This document shows, one piece after another, positions 1-7,428 of a DNA stretch of 64,000 nt. This DNA is from Actinomadura parmotrematis. Lineage in GTDB: Bacteria > Actinomycetota > Actinomycetes > Streptosporangiales > Streptosporangiaceae. Under the pieces are notes generated by a model. It was not told the DNA's origin, searched no databases, and saw nothing but the letters and a program-made list of their open reading frames with translations. Positions within the stretch are counted from its first letter, which is position 1. Each line of letters begins with the position of its first letter. The position numbers and the translations under genes were made by a program. Where the stretch lies: assembly GCF_019458805.1 (NCBI RefSeq), contig NZ_JAIBOA010000006.1:124001-188000 (forward strand). The letters are read 5' to 3'.

Positions 1-20
1 GACGTACGGTCGAGGACTTG

Positions 21-188
21 TGCGGCGCCGAATGAGCCCGGTGCGCCGGAACGGCAGCCGCACGGCCGGACGCCGGAAACCGCGACCACGCGGTGAAGCG
101 CCCCATCGGGGGGCACATTGGCGGGCGCTCGCGGGGTCGTCTACCCCGGCGGGCCGACTCGCGCGGTGACGTACGCGCAGGCGCCGCA
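21..188 (+). promoter_or_regulatory. Candidate c-di-AMP (ydaO/yuaA) riboswitch
   Basis: A structured leader lies upstream of the RlpA gene. Bases 21-29 (TGCGGCGCC) pair perfectly with 180-188 (GGCGCCGCA), closing a domain of about 168 nt, the usual size of this riboswitch. Inside are a GGAAACC...GCGGTGAAGCG block (74-100) resembling the conserved GGGAACC/GGTGAA element, and a 3' block CCGACTCG...GCGCAGGCG (154-183) resembling the conserved CCGA...GCAGGCG end. In actinobacteria this class often precedes cell-wall hydrolase genes, which fits. Covariance scoring was not possible here; another structured leader cannot be excluded. Confidence 0.5.
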
Positions 189-301
189 GTCGCCTGAACG
201 CGCCGCGAAGCGACAACACGGGCATCGACGGACGCCGCACGCCGGCGCGCCGTCCGCTGCCGGGCGTCCGGGGCACTGTCCCCGAACAAAGGACCCTCTC
301 T

Positions 302-886
302 GTGGGCAGCACCACGGGTAAGCACCGTCCGCGCAAGCGCGCCCGCGCGCTCCTGGTCGCCTCCGGCGCCGCCGTCGCGGTCTCCGCCGCCGGGGCCAGG
401 ACGTGGGCGCTCGCGTCCACCGGCGGCCCGTCCGGCGAGGCCGCGCAGGTCGCGCCCGCGCCGGTGGCCGCCACCACCGCTCCGGTCGCCGACGCGCCGC
501 GCGCCACACCGTCCCGCGCGAGCCGCGGCGCGCCCCGCTCCACCGCCACGGCCACGCCGAAGCCGAAGCCGAAGAAGACGCGCAAGGCGAGGGTGCTGGC
601 GAGCGGCTCGTGCGAGGCGTCGTTCTACGGCGAGGGGCAGATGACCGCGAGCGGCGAGGCGTTCGACCCGGGCGAGCTCACCGCCGCGCACAAGACCCTG
701 CCGATGGGTTCGCGGGTCCGCGTCACCAACCGCGGCAACGACCGCTCGGTGGTGGTGCGGATCAACGACCGCGGCCCGTACGTGAGCGGCCGCTGCCTGG
801 ACCTGTCCACGGCGGCGATGAAGCGGGTCGGCGGGCTCGGGTCGGGCGTCATCGGCGTCCGCTACGAGGTGCTCTCGCGCGGCTGA
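302..886 (+). CDS. RlpA-like secreted cell-wall protein
   Basis: 194 aa, GTG start. The N-terminus is basic (KHRPRKRARA) followed by a hydrophobic Ala/Val stretch (about residues 18-40), so it is exported or membrane-anchored. An Ala/Pro/Lys-rich linker (about 45-100) leads to a C-terminal RlpA-type double-psi beta barrel (about 102-192) with the family blocks ASFYGEG, TAAHKTLPMG, VRINDRGPYV and CLDLSTAA. The Asp of the INDRGP block is the residue associated with lytic transglycosylase activity in bacterial RlpA. It lacks a SPOR domain, as is common in actinobacteria. Probable role is peptidoglycan remodelling outside the membrane. The candidate c-di-AMP riboswitch just upstream suggests control by turgor or wall stress signalling. 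Family is secure; enzymatic activity is inferred. Confidence 0.85.
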   Translation: MGSTTGKHRPRKRARALLVASGAAVAVSAAGARTWALASTGGPSGEAAQVAPAPVAATTAPVADAPRATPSRASRGAPRSTATATPKPKPKKTRKARVLASGSCEASFYGEGQMTASGEAFDPGELTAAHKTLPMGSRVRVTNRGNDRSVVVRINDRGPYVSGRCLDLSTAAMKRVGGLGSGVIGVRYEVLSRG

Positions 887-902
887 CCGGGCGCGCGGCC
901 CG

Positions 903-1859
903 CTAGTTGTGGCGGGCCGCGTGCTCCAGGTCGAGGCGGACGGGCCGCAGGTCGGCGCGGGTCTCGCCGGCGGGCGGGGCGTCGAGGTCGGCGATCCGCT
1001 CGCGGAACCAGTCCGACAGCACCCCGTCGACGCGCACCGCCTCGGTGATCGGCGGCCGGGCCTCGGTGCCCGGCTCGGCGGCGAGGGCGTGCCCCATCCG
1101 GAACGTGGCGGCCTCCACGGCGCCCATGCCGCCGCGCCGCAGCGTGTCGCGGAGCGCGGTCGTCTCGGCGGGCGGGACGATCCGGTCCTTGGCGCCGCCG
1201 ATCAGCAGCAGCGCGGTGTCGCGCTCGGCGATGCGGGGCGCGAGCGTCCCGAGGTCGAGGCGCTCGGCGAGCTCGGCGGCCTCGGCCGTCCAGGCCCGCT
1301 CGCGGCCCGCCCGCTGCTCCAGCAGCCGGGCGGTGCGGCCGGGCGACACCACCGGCGCGACGAGCGCGGCGGTGCTGACCGGCACGTCGCCGGCGGCGAG
1401 CACCAGCAGCGCCGCCGCGGCGCCCGCGGAGAACCCGGCGAGCCCGATCGGGCCGTCGGGCAGCCCGAGGTCGCGGCGCAGCGCGGCGAGCACGTCCGGG
1501 AGGCTCTCGGCGGCCCGCCGGACGGCGGTGGCGTAGGCGTGCACGCCCTCGGTCTCCAGGAACGCCGCCGAGCCGAGCCCCGCCGGCGGGCGCGCCGCGG
1601 CGGGCAGGTCGAGGTAGACGCGCCAGGCGGGGACGCCGGTCATCGGCATGGCCGCCGCGAGGGCGGCGGCGGTGCGCGGCGGGTCGAAGCCCGGCCACGC
1701 CGCGATCAGCTCCGTCGCCTCGCCGGGCCGGCCCGCCGGGCGGGCGTCCACGGCGGTCGGCGGCAGCGCCACGTAGGCGGCGCCGGCGGCGGCGCCGCGC
1801 ACCGCGACCGCGGCCTCGGGCGGGGCGGTCTCGGTGGTGTTCGCAGGTTCGCCGGTCAT
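903..1859 (-). CDS. Alpha/beta-hydrolase family protein
   Basis: 318 aa, convergent with the RlpA gene, with only 16 nt between the two stops. The nucleophile elbow is GFSAGAAAA in the middle of the protein; a likely acid is the Asp in GAKDRIVPP and the likely histidine is in MGHAL near residue 250. This order and spacing fit a serine hydrolase of the alpha/beta fold. No signal peptide or membrane segment is visible, so it is probably cytosolic. The substrate cannot be read from the sequence. The N-terminal 90 residues are Ala-rich and weakly conserved in appearance. Upstream (1860-2100) is a non-coding stretch of about 240 bp shared with the divergent YkvA-like gene. Confidence 0.7.
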   Translation of the reverse strand: MTGEPANTTETAPPEAAVAVRGAAAGAAYVALPPTAVDARPAGRPGEATELIAAWPGFDPPRTAAALAAAMPMTGVPAWRVYLDLPAAARPPAGLGSAAFLETEGVHAYATAVRRAAESLPDVLAALRRDLGLPDGPIGLAGFSAGAAAALLVLAAGDVPVSTAALVAPVVSPGRTARLLEQRAGRERAWTAEAAELAERLDLGTLAPRIAERDTALLLIGGAKDRIVPPAETTALRDTLRRGGMGAVEAATFRMGHALAAEPGTEARPPITEAVRVDGVLSDWFRERIADLDAPPAGETRADLRPVRLDLEHAARHN

Positions 1860-2100
1860 GGTCCCGCGTCAGCTCCAGAGGCAGAGGGGCAGGCGGGAGC
1901 GCCCCCGCGGCGGACGGGGACTCCCGAAGGCTCATGTTTCCAGCGGACGCCGGGAAATGCGGCCGAATCGCCGCAGCCCGTGCGTGTGAGTAATGGAAAA
2001 GTAACTTGAGGTAACGAGGAACAATCGCCCGCTTTAGCGCGTCTTAGGTAGTCGTGGGCGTTGCGGGGGCACGCCCCACCGATCGTGCGAAGGAGGGGTC

Positions 2101-2463
2101 GTGGACAGGAAGCGCGGTGCCGCTGCCGCCGGGCAGGCGTGGCAGATCTACAGCGAGACCCTCCCGGCGGACGCGCCGGGCCTCTGGGAGCGCGCCCGCG
2201 CGGTGCCCCGGATGCTGAAGGCCGTCGTGCGCGGCGACTACAAGGGGCTGTCGTTCGGGACGCTCGGCCTGCTCGCGCTCGGCCTCGTCTACATCGTGTC
2301 GCCCCTCGACGCCGTGCCCGAGGTCATCCCGGTCGCCGGCGTCGCCGACGACGCGGGCGTCGCCCTCTGGCTGGCCGCCGTGCTGGTGAAGGCCGCCGGC
2401 GAGTTCGTCTCCTGGGAGCGCGGCGGCCGCCCGACGGCCGTCGTCGGCGAGGTCGTCGACTGA
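2101..2463 (+). CDS. YkvA/DUF1232 family membrane protein
   Basis: 120 aa, GTG start with AAGGAGGGG about 4 nt upstream. A hydrophobic segment (about residues 58-75, LGLLALGLVYIVSP) is followed by the family signature SPLDAVPEVIPVAGVADD and a second hydrophobic stretch. This D-x-x-P-x-x-I-P-x-x-G-x-x-D-D pattern defines the DUF1232 (YkvA) family of small membrane-associated proteins of unknown function. It is transcribed alone and ends at a perfect hairpin terminator. Family call is secure; function is unknown. Confidence 0.8.
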   Translation: MDRKRGAAAAGQAWQIYSETLPADAPGLWERARAVPRMLKAVVRGDYKGLSFGTLGLLALGLVYIVSPLDAVPEVIPVAGVADDAGVALWLAAVLVKAAGEFVSWERGGRPTAVVGEVVD

Positions 2464-2485
2464 CCGCGCCCCGGTCCGCTCCGCG

Positions 2486-2515
2486 ACGGCCCATGACCCT
2501 CCGGTCATGGGCCGT
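2486..2515. terminator. Bidirectional hairpin terminator
   Basis: A perfect 13-bp stem (ACGGCCCATGACC paired with GGTCATGGGCCGT) with a 4-nt loop lies between the convergent YkvA-like and IclR genes. It probably serves both directions. There is no clear U tract, as is usual in such GC-rich genomes. Confidence 0.75.
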
Positions 2516-2529
2516 TCGCACGCACGGCG

Positions 2530-3273
2530 TCAGGCGGGGGCGAGCTCCCGCACGAAGCCCGCGGCGACCTCGGCCAGCACCGGCACGACCGCCTCGGCGG
2601 CGGCGTGCGTCATCCGGCTCGTCGGGCCCGACACCGACAGCGCCGCGAGCGACGGCGCGCCCTTCAGGGGGACGGCGACGCACCGCACGCCGACCTCCTG
2701 CTCCTCGTCGTCCAGCGCGTAGCCCTGCGCCCGGATCCGGGCCAGCTCGGCGAGCAGCGCGTCCGGGTCGGTGAAGGTGCGCGGGGTGTGCGCCGGCATG
2801 CCGGTGCGCGCCAGCATCGCGCGGACCCGGTCGTCGGGCAGCTGCGACAGCAGCGCCTTCCCGACGCCCGTGCAGTGCGGCTGGACGCGCCGCCCGACCT
2901 CGGTGAACATGCGCATCGCGTGCCGGGACGGGACCTGCGCCACGTACACCGCCTCGTCGCCCTCCAGCACGGCCATGTTGGCGGTCTCGCCGAGCTCGTC
3001 CACCAGCCGCTTCAGCGCGGGCCGCGCCCAGGAGCCGAGCATCCGCCCGGCGCCCTCGCCGAGCCGGATGAGCCGCGGCCCGAGCGCGTACCGCTTGGAC
3101 GGCTCCTGCCGGACGTAGCCGTGGTTCACCAGCGTCCGCATCAGCCGGTAGATCGTCGGCATCGGCAGGCCGGACGCCTCGGCGAGCTCGGAGAGCGCCA
3201 GCTCCCCGCCGGCGTCGGCCAGGTGCTCCAGCAGCTCGAACGTGCGCTCCAGCGACCGTACGGCCTCCGCCAC
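2530..3273 (-). CDS. IclR-family transcriptional regulator
   Basis: 247 aa. The N-terminal winged helix-turn-helix (about residues 1-65) contains LALSELAEASGLPMPTIYRL and the wing GYVRQEPSKRYALG. The C-terminal effector domain (about 75-245) has the IclR hallmarks HCTGVGKALLSQLP and QGYALDDEEQEVGVRCVAVP. This is the normal family length. It likely represses or activates a nearby catabolic gene in response to a small acid. The neighbour upstream is a divergent surface-protein gene, and their shared 160-bp intergenic region probably holds its operator. The effector cannot be inferred. Confidence 0.9.
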   Translation of the reverse strand: MAEAVRSLERTFELLEHLADAGGELALSELAEASGLPMPTIYRLMRTLVNHGYVRQEPSKRYALGPRLIRLGEGAGRMLGSWARPALKRLVDELGETANMAVLEGDEAVYVAQVPSRHAMRMFTEVGRRVQPHCTGVGKALLSQLPDDRVRAMLARTGMPAHTPRTFTDPDALLAELARIRAQGYALDDEEQEVGVRCVAVPLKGAPSLAALSVSGPTSRMTHAAAEAVVPVLAEVAAGFVRELAPA

Positions 3274-3434
3274 CGCTGCCCCCTCGTCGTCGCGATCACC
3301 CGATTCTACGGAAAGCCGATTTCACTCTGCGAAAGCGGTGCGGGACGTTACCGAACGTGACCGACGGGATATGAACAGTCAGAGTCACGTGCCGACCCCC
3401 GGGCCGAAGGACCATCGACGGAGGGGACGAACGG

Positions 3435-4880
3435 GTGCGAGCGAGGGCGGTCCGGCGCTGGGGCGCCGTCATGCTGGGCGGCGTGCTGGCCGTGCAGCCG
3501 ATCGCGGACGCGGCCGCCGGGCCGCCGTCCGCCGGCCCGGATCCCGCCGCCTCCGGCCCGTCCCCGGCGGCGTCCGGAACGACCGAGGCGACGTCCGAGG
3601 CGTCCTGGGCGACGTCCGGCGGCGCCACGGCACCGCCCCCGGCGCCGAGGGGCGCCGCCACGACGCCCCCGCCGTCCGCCGACGCCTCGGCGTCGCTCCC
3701 GGCGTCGCCCGCCGGCACCGTCCGCCTCGCCACCGCCGTCGACCTGCGGGGACGCCGCGACGAGCCCGGCGCCCGGGTCTTCGACTACCGGGTGGAGGTC
3801 CGGCCGGACGGCGGCGTCGCGCGCGCCGCGACCCTGCTGCTCGTCGCCGCCCGCCCGCTCGCGTGGACCGCGACGCCCGAGGGCTGCGCTCCCGCCCGGC
3901 CGAACGAGCCGCTGCGCTGCCGCCTCGGCGACCTCGCGCGGCCGTTCCGCGTGCCGGTCTCGGTCCGCGTACCCGCCGAGGCCGTCCGAAAGCGGACGGC
4001 GAGCACGCCCGACGAGACCGCGTCCACGAAGGCCCCCCAGGGGACACGGCGCTTCGTCGCGGTCGCGGCCGCGTCCAACGCGGAACGCGAGTCGGTCACG
4101 TTCGTCCGGCTGCCCCAGCCGGACGCCGCCCGCCCACCCGCCGCACCTGCCCACAGCACCCGGCCCGTCCCCGCCCCCTCGGGCAAGACGACGACCCCGC
4201 GCCCCGCGACCCCGCCCCCGGCGAAGACCGACGGCGCGCTGATCACGCCACCGCCCCCCACGCCGCAGGCCCCGCCCGCCCCCGCGACGCCCCGGACGCC
4301 GCACCGCGCGCCCAAGCCGCCCGTCCACGCGGCGCGCCCCATGGCGCCCCTGCTGCCCGCACCCGCTCTTCCCGCTCCGGCGGCCCCGGACGTCCAGGCC
4401 CCCGCCGCCGCTCCGCTTCCGGCGCGCCCCGCCGCTCCGGCCCCGGCACCCGAGCCCGCCCCGGCCCTGCCCGCACCCGCACCCGCCCTGCCGGCCCCCG
4501 CGGCCGCCCTGCCGGAGCCGCAGACCGCGCCCGGCCCGGAGTTCACCCTGCCCGCCGTCCCGCTGCCGACGCCCGTGAACGGGCCGCCGATGGACATGCC
4601 GACCAGCGGCATCCTGCCGACGCTCGGCGCGCAGGCCCCGGCGAACGTCGCGGGGGAGAGCCAGATGACCCTGATCTCGCCGTCGGGCACCGAGGAGGGC
4701 GACGGCACCGACTGGGCCGTCGTGCTCGGCATCACGATCGTGGCCGAGGTCGGCCTGCTCTGGCTGGCCGCCTGCCTCGGTTTCTGGCGCCGCCGGATGG
4801 CGGCCGCCGGCGCCCGCGCCGCCCGCACCCGCGCGACGACCACCCGCCCGCGCCGCCGCCTCCCCTTCCGCCGCGCCTAG
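3435..4880 (+). CDS. Pro/Ala-rich membrane-anchored surface protein
   Basis: 481 aa, GTG start with a GGAGGGG ribosome site. A short signal-like N-terminus (ARAVRRWGAVMLGGVLAVQP) is followed by a Ser/Pro/Ala linker (about 30-90), a compact region of about 90 residues with beta-like character and a Cys pair (CAPARPNEPLRC, about 155-166), then some 200 residues of Pro/Ala repeats with frequent PAP and LPAPA units. A single hydrophobic segment near the C-terminus (about 435-455, VVLGITIVAEVGLLWLAACL) is followed by an Arg-rich tail, so it should be a type I membrane protein whose Pro-rich stalk spans the wall. I do not recognise the globular part. The Pro-rich region may be length-variable. Confidence 0.65.
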   Translation: MRARAVRRWGAVMLGGVLAVQPIADAAAGPPSAGPDPAASGPSPAASGTTEATSEASWATSGGATAPPPAPRGAATTPPPSADASASLPASPAGTVRLATAVDLRGRRDEPGARVFDYRVEVRPDGGVARAATLLLVAARPLAWTATPEGCAPARPNEPLRCRLGDLARPFRVPVSVRVPAEAVRKRTASTPDETASTKAPQGTRRFVAVAAASNAERESVTFVRLPQPDAARPPAAPAHSTRPVPAPSGKTTTPRPATPPPAKTDGALITPPPPTPQAPPAPATPRTPHRAPKPPVHAARPMAPLLPAPALPAPAAPDVQAPAAAPLPARPAAPAPAPEPAPALPAPAPALPAPAAALPEPQTAPGPEFTLPAVPLPTPVNGPPMDMPTSGILPTLGAQAPANVAGESQMTLISPSGTEEGDGTDWAVVLGITIVAEVGLLWLAACLGFWRRRMAAAGARAARTRATTTRPRRRLPFRRA

Positions 4881-4916
4881 AACGCGTCCCGCGCCCCTCC
4901 AGAAGCGCCGCCGCCC

Positions 4917-5020
4917 ACGACCACCCGGTCATTCACCGTTGAGATGCGGCGTGTTGGGCACTTCAAAGATCGAAAGTGCCCAACACGCCGCATCTCAACG
5001 TGGGGTGACCGGGTGGTCGT
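4917..5020. repeat. 104-bp near-perfect palindrome
   Basis: The core is a perfect 27-bp inverted repeat (4937-4963 with 4974-5000) around a 10-nt loop. It is extended by a perfect outer 15-bp arm (4917-4931 with 5006-5020), with only a 5-nt mismatched block on each side between the two. Base composition is lower in GC than the surroundings. It could be a strong terminator after the surface-protein gene, a MITE-like element or a protein-bound cruciform. Confidence 0.85.
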
Positions 5021-5040
5021 GAGGGCGGTGGCCGTGTGGG

Positions 5041-5155
5041 CGCGTGAGCGTGCGGCGGCTTTTTGTGGGGTTTCGGCTGCCCATCGGCCCATGGGAGCCG
5101 GATCGGGCTCGGAGCCGGCGGGAGGGGCGGGCGCGGGGCGGCGTGCCGGGGGTGG
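5041..5155 (-). pseudogene. Degenerate copy of the mmpL 3' end
   Basis: Read on the minus strand, this stretch matches the last coding part of the mmpL gene 5 kb away (about 9950-10110, plus strand). One block shares 19 identical bases (CCCCCGGCACGCCGCCCCG), and a second block of about 60 bases shares GGGCCGAYGGGCAGCCG and AGCCGCCGCACG. Relative to mmpL there is a gap of roughly 45-60 bases and at least one single-base indel, so the PWADGQP peptide is preserved but the frame then shifts. It looks like the leftover tail of a second, inverted mmpL gene or of an inverted duplication. Confidence 0.55.
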
Positions 5156-5335
5156 GAGTCCGCCGGGTCGGGGCGCGGCACGGGGGTGGTTCTGGCGTGG
5201 GTTCCGGGTGGTGCGGGGTGGGAGGGGCGGGGGTAGGGTCCGGAGCGCGGGGAGCGGGGTGTCGGCGGGGTGTCTTCGCAGGCTGGGCGTTGGTGTGCAA
5301 GGGCGGGGCGGGAGGCCCCGTGCGGGGGTGGCGGG

Positions 5336-5353
5336 TTGTCACTTCCATGACAA
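5336..5353. promoter_or_regulatory. Palindromic operator of the acyl-AMP ligase gene
   Basis: TTGTCA-CTTCCA-TGACAA, a perfect 6-bp inverted repeat with a 6-bp spacer, lies about 190 bp before the ligase start. The same arms and spacing occur before the PKS gene at 14432-14449, pointing to one regulator for both. The binding protein is not identified. Confidence 0.55.
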
Positions 5354-5543
5354 ACTCCGGTCTCGTGAATGTGGCGCACAGCCAATACCCTCGGCTCGCT
5401 ACCATCCGGTAGCTTCACGCTGCACGATCGCTGCCGTGCCGGCGGGGCCCGCCCGGAGGCGGGCCGCCGGGATCCGGCGCACGGCCGGCGGCGCGGTCCC
5501 TGCCCCGCGCGCCGCTTCCTCTTTCCCCCCGGGAGATACATCC

Positions 5544-7343
5544 ATGGCACTGGGCTCGCTGCTTCCCGAACTCCAGCCCGGAGGCGCCGGGCGCGTGCCG
5601 CTCATCGAGCGGCTGCCCCGCTGGGCGGCCGAGAGGGCCGGCGATCCGGCCTGGACCTTCGTGGACTACTCCGCCGACCCGGCCGGCGTGCACATCACCC
5701 TCACCTGGGCCGAGGCCGACCGCCGGGCGCGCGCCATGGCGGTGCGGCTCCGGCAGGTCGCCGAGCCCGGCGACCGGGCCGCGCTGCTGCTGCCGCAGAC
5801 GCTCGACTACATGGTGACGATGCTCGGCGCGCTGTACTCGCACGTCGTCGCCGTGCCGCTGTTCTCCCCGGACCTGCCGGGCCACGCCGAGCGGCTGATC
5901 GGCGCCTACCGCGACTCCGAGCCCGCCGTCATCGTGACGTCGCGGAACTCGCTGCCGCACGTGGAGAAGTTCCTCGCCGACCAGGACGTGCCCGCCCCCA
6001 AGGAGATCATCTTCGCGGAGGAGCTGGACCTCGGCCTCGCCGACGGCTGGGCGGACGAGCCGATCGGGTTCGACGACCTGGCGTACCTGCAGTACACCTC
6101 CGGCTCCACCCGCCGCCCCGCCGGCGTGGAGATCACGCACGGGAACGTGACGTCCAACGCCATGCAGCTCTGGTCGGGCTGGGCGCCGGAGAAGCCGGAC
6201 CCCGAGCTGGTGAGCTGGCTGCCGCTGTTCCACGACATGGGCCTCATCGCGACGATGGCGCTGCCGATGGTGTCCGGCGACCACGCGATCTACACCGACC
6301 CGGTGTCGTTCATCATGAACCCGGTGCGCTGGCTGGAGCTGATCGCCGAGCGCCCCGCCAAGAACGTCTACACCGCGGGCCCGAACTTCGCCTACGAGTA
6401 CGTGGCGTCCATGGTGACGCCCGAGAAGCTCGCCGAGCTGGACCTGAGCGGCCTCACGACCTGCCTGAACGGCGCCGAGCCGATCCGCACCTCGACGCTG
6501 GCGATGTTCGCCGACGCGCTCGCCCCGGCGGGCCTCGACGCGGGCGCGCAGGCGCCCGGCTACGGCCTCGCCGAGGCGACGGTGTTCGTGACCGCCGCCG
6601 CCGACCCGGCGCCGCCGCGCATCCTGCACGTGGACCGCGACGCCCTCACCCAGGGCGTCCTGACCCTCGCAGACGAGGGGTCGGAGCGGGCGAGCGCGCT
6701 CGTGTCGTGCGGGGGGCCGCAGGGCCAGTACGTCGCGATCGTCGACCCGGAGACGCGCCGCGAGCAGCCGGACGGCACCGTCGGCGAGATCTGGGTGCAC
6801 GGCCCGAACACCGCGCCCGGCTACTGGCGGAACTCCGAGCGGAGCCAGGACACCTTCGGCGGCGAGCTCGCCGAGCCGGGCGACCTGCCCGCCGGGCCGT
6901 GGATGAAGACCGGCGACTACGGCGTCCTGCACGGCGGCGAGCTGTACGTCACCGGCCGCATCAAGGACCTGATCATCGTGGACGGCCGCAACCACTACCC
7001 GCAGGACCTGGAGGTGACGACGCAGGAGGCGCACGAGGCGGTCCGCCCCGACCACGTCGCCGCCTTCGCCGTCGCCACCGGCTCCGGCACCGAGGAGCTG
7101 GTGATCGTCGCCGAGCGGAACCGGCGGGTGCCGCTGGCCCGCCTGGACCTCGCCGAGGTGGCGGACGCGGTGCGCGGCGCGGTCAACGTCGAGCACGAGA
7201 TGAGCGTCAAGGAGTTCCTGCTGATCGAGCCGGGCGGGGTGTCCCGCACCTCCAGCGGCAAGATCGCGCGGGCCGCGACGCGGCAGCGCTACCTGGACGG
7301 CGCGCTGCCGACGAGCGCCGCCCGGATCGCCTCGCGCAAGTAG
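5544..7343 (+). CDS. Fatty-acyl-AMP ligase (FadD32-like FAAL)
   Basis: 599 aa; ATG chosen because GGGAG lies 8 nt upstream and homology to the family starts here. FAALs activate a fatty acid with ATP to acyl-AMP and hand it to a PKS acyl carrier protein rather than to CoA. The phosphate-binding motif is YTSGSTRRPAGV (residues 184-195): RPAGV in place of TGLPKGV is the FAAL signature. Others seen are PGYGLAEAT (about 338-346), KTGDYG (Asp458), TGRIKDLIIVDGRNHYPQD, typical of FadD32-type enzymes, and the C-terminal lysine K573 in SSGKIARA. Context agrees: the Pks13-like synthase with an N-terminal carrier is 7 kb downstream and the exporter is next door. Expected role is loading the main chain of the lipid. 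The chain length is unknown. Confidence 0.9.
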   Translation: MALGSLLPELQPGGAGRVPLIERLPRWAAERAGDPAWTFVDYSADPAGVHITLTWAEADRRARAMAVRLRQVAEPGDRAALLLPQTLDYMVTMLGALYSHVVAVPLFSPDLPGHAERLIGAYRDSEPAVIVTSRNSLPHVEKFLADQDVPAPKEIIFAEELDLGLADGWADEPIGFDDLAYLQYTSGSTRRPAGVEITHGNVTSNAMQLWSGWAPEKPDPELVSWLPLFHDMGLIATMALPMVSGDHAIYTDPVSFIMNPVRWLELIAERPAKNVYTAGPNFAYEYVASMVTPEKLAELDLSGLTTCLNGAEPIRTSTLAMFADALAPAGLDAGAQAPGYGLAEATVFVTAAADPAPPRILHVDRDALTQGVLTLADEGSERASALVSCGGPQGQYVAIVDPETRREQPDGTVGEIWVHGPNTAPGYWRNSERSQDTFGGELAEPGDLPAGPWMKTGDYGVLHGGELYVTGRIKDLIIVDGRNHYPQDLEVTTQEAHEAVRPDHVAAFAVATGSGTEELVIVAERNRRVPLARLDLAEVADAVRGAVNVEHEMSVKEFLLIEPGGVSRTSSGKIARAATRQRYLDGALPTSAARIASRK

Positions 7344-7378
7344 GGCCACGCACGCAAGGGGGCGCGGGCGACCCGCGC

Positions 7379-7409
7379 GGCCACCGGGATCCGTAGGATT
7401 CCGGTGGCC
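7379..7409 (+). terminator. Hairpin between ligase and mmpL genes
   Basis: A 14-bp stem (7379-7392 with 7396-7409, one G-U pair) with a 3-nt loop sits in the 85-nt gap between the ligase stop and the mmpL ribosome site. It could end or attenuate the ligase transcript, so mmpL may have its own start or receive only read-through. Confidence 0.55.
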
Positions 7410-7428
7410 ATCCCGATTTAGGAGGATC

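Larger units (their letters stand above)
4881..5543. other. 663-bp intergenic region upstream of the ligase gene
   Basis: No intact gene is supported here. The stretch holds, in order, a 104-bp near-perfect palindrome (4917-5020), a degenerate minus-strand copy of the mmpL 3' end (about 5041-5155), a G-rich spacer, a palindromic candidate operator (5336-5353) and the leader of the acyl-AMP ligase gene with its GGGAG ribosome site at 5531. Long open frames crossing it are products of high GC. Confidence 0.7.

Noticed and set aside
4944..5092. Two similar short frames reading outwards from the palindrome
   Set aside because: They encode nearly the same peptide in both directions only because the DNA is palindromic.
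4944..5543. Extending the ligase N-terminus by 200 codons to an ATG at 4944
   Set aside because: The extension starts inside the palindrome, is Gly/Arg-rich and unlike the family; ATG 5544 has a ribosome site and begins the homology.
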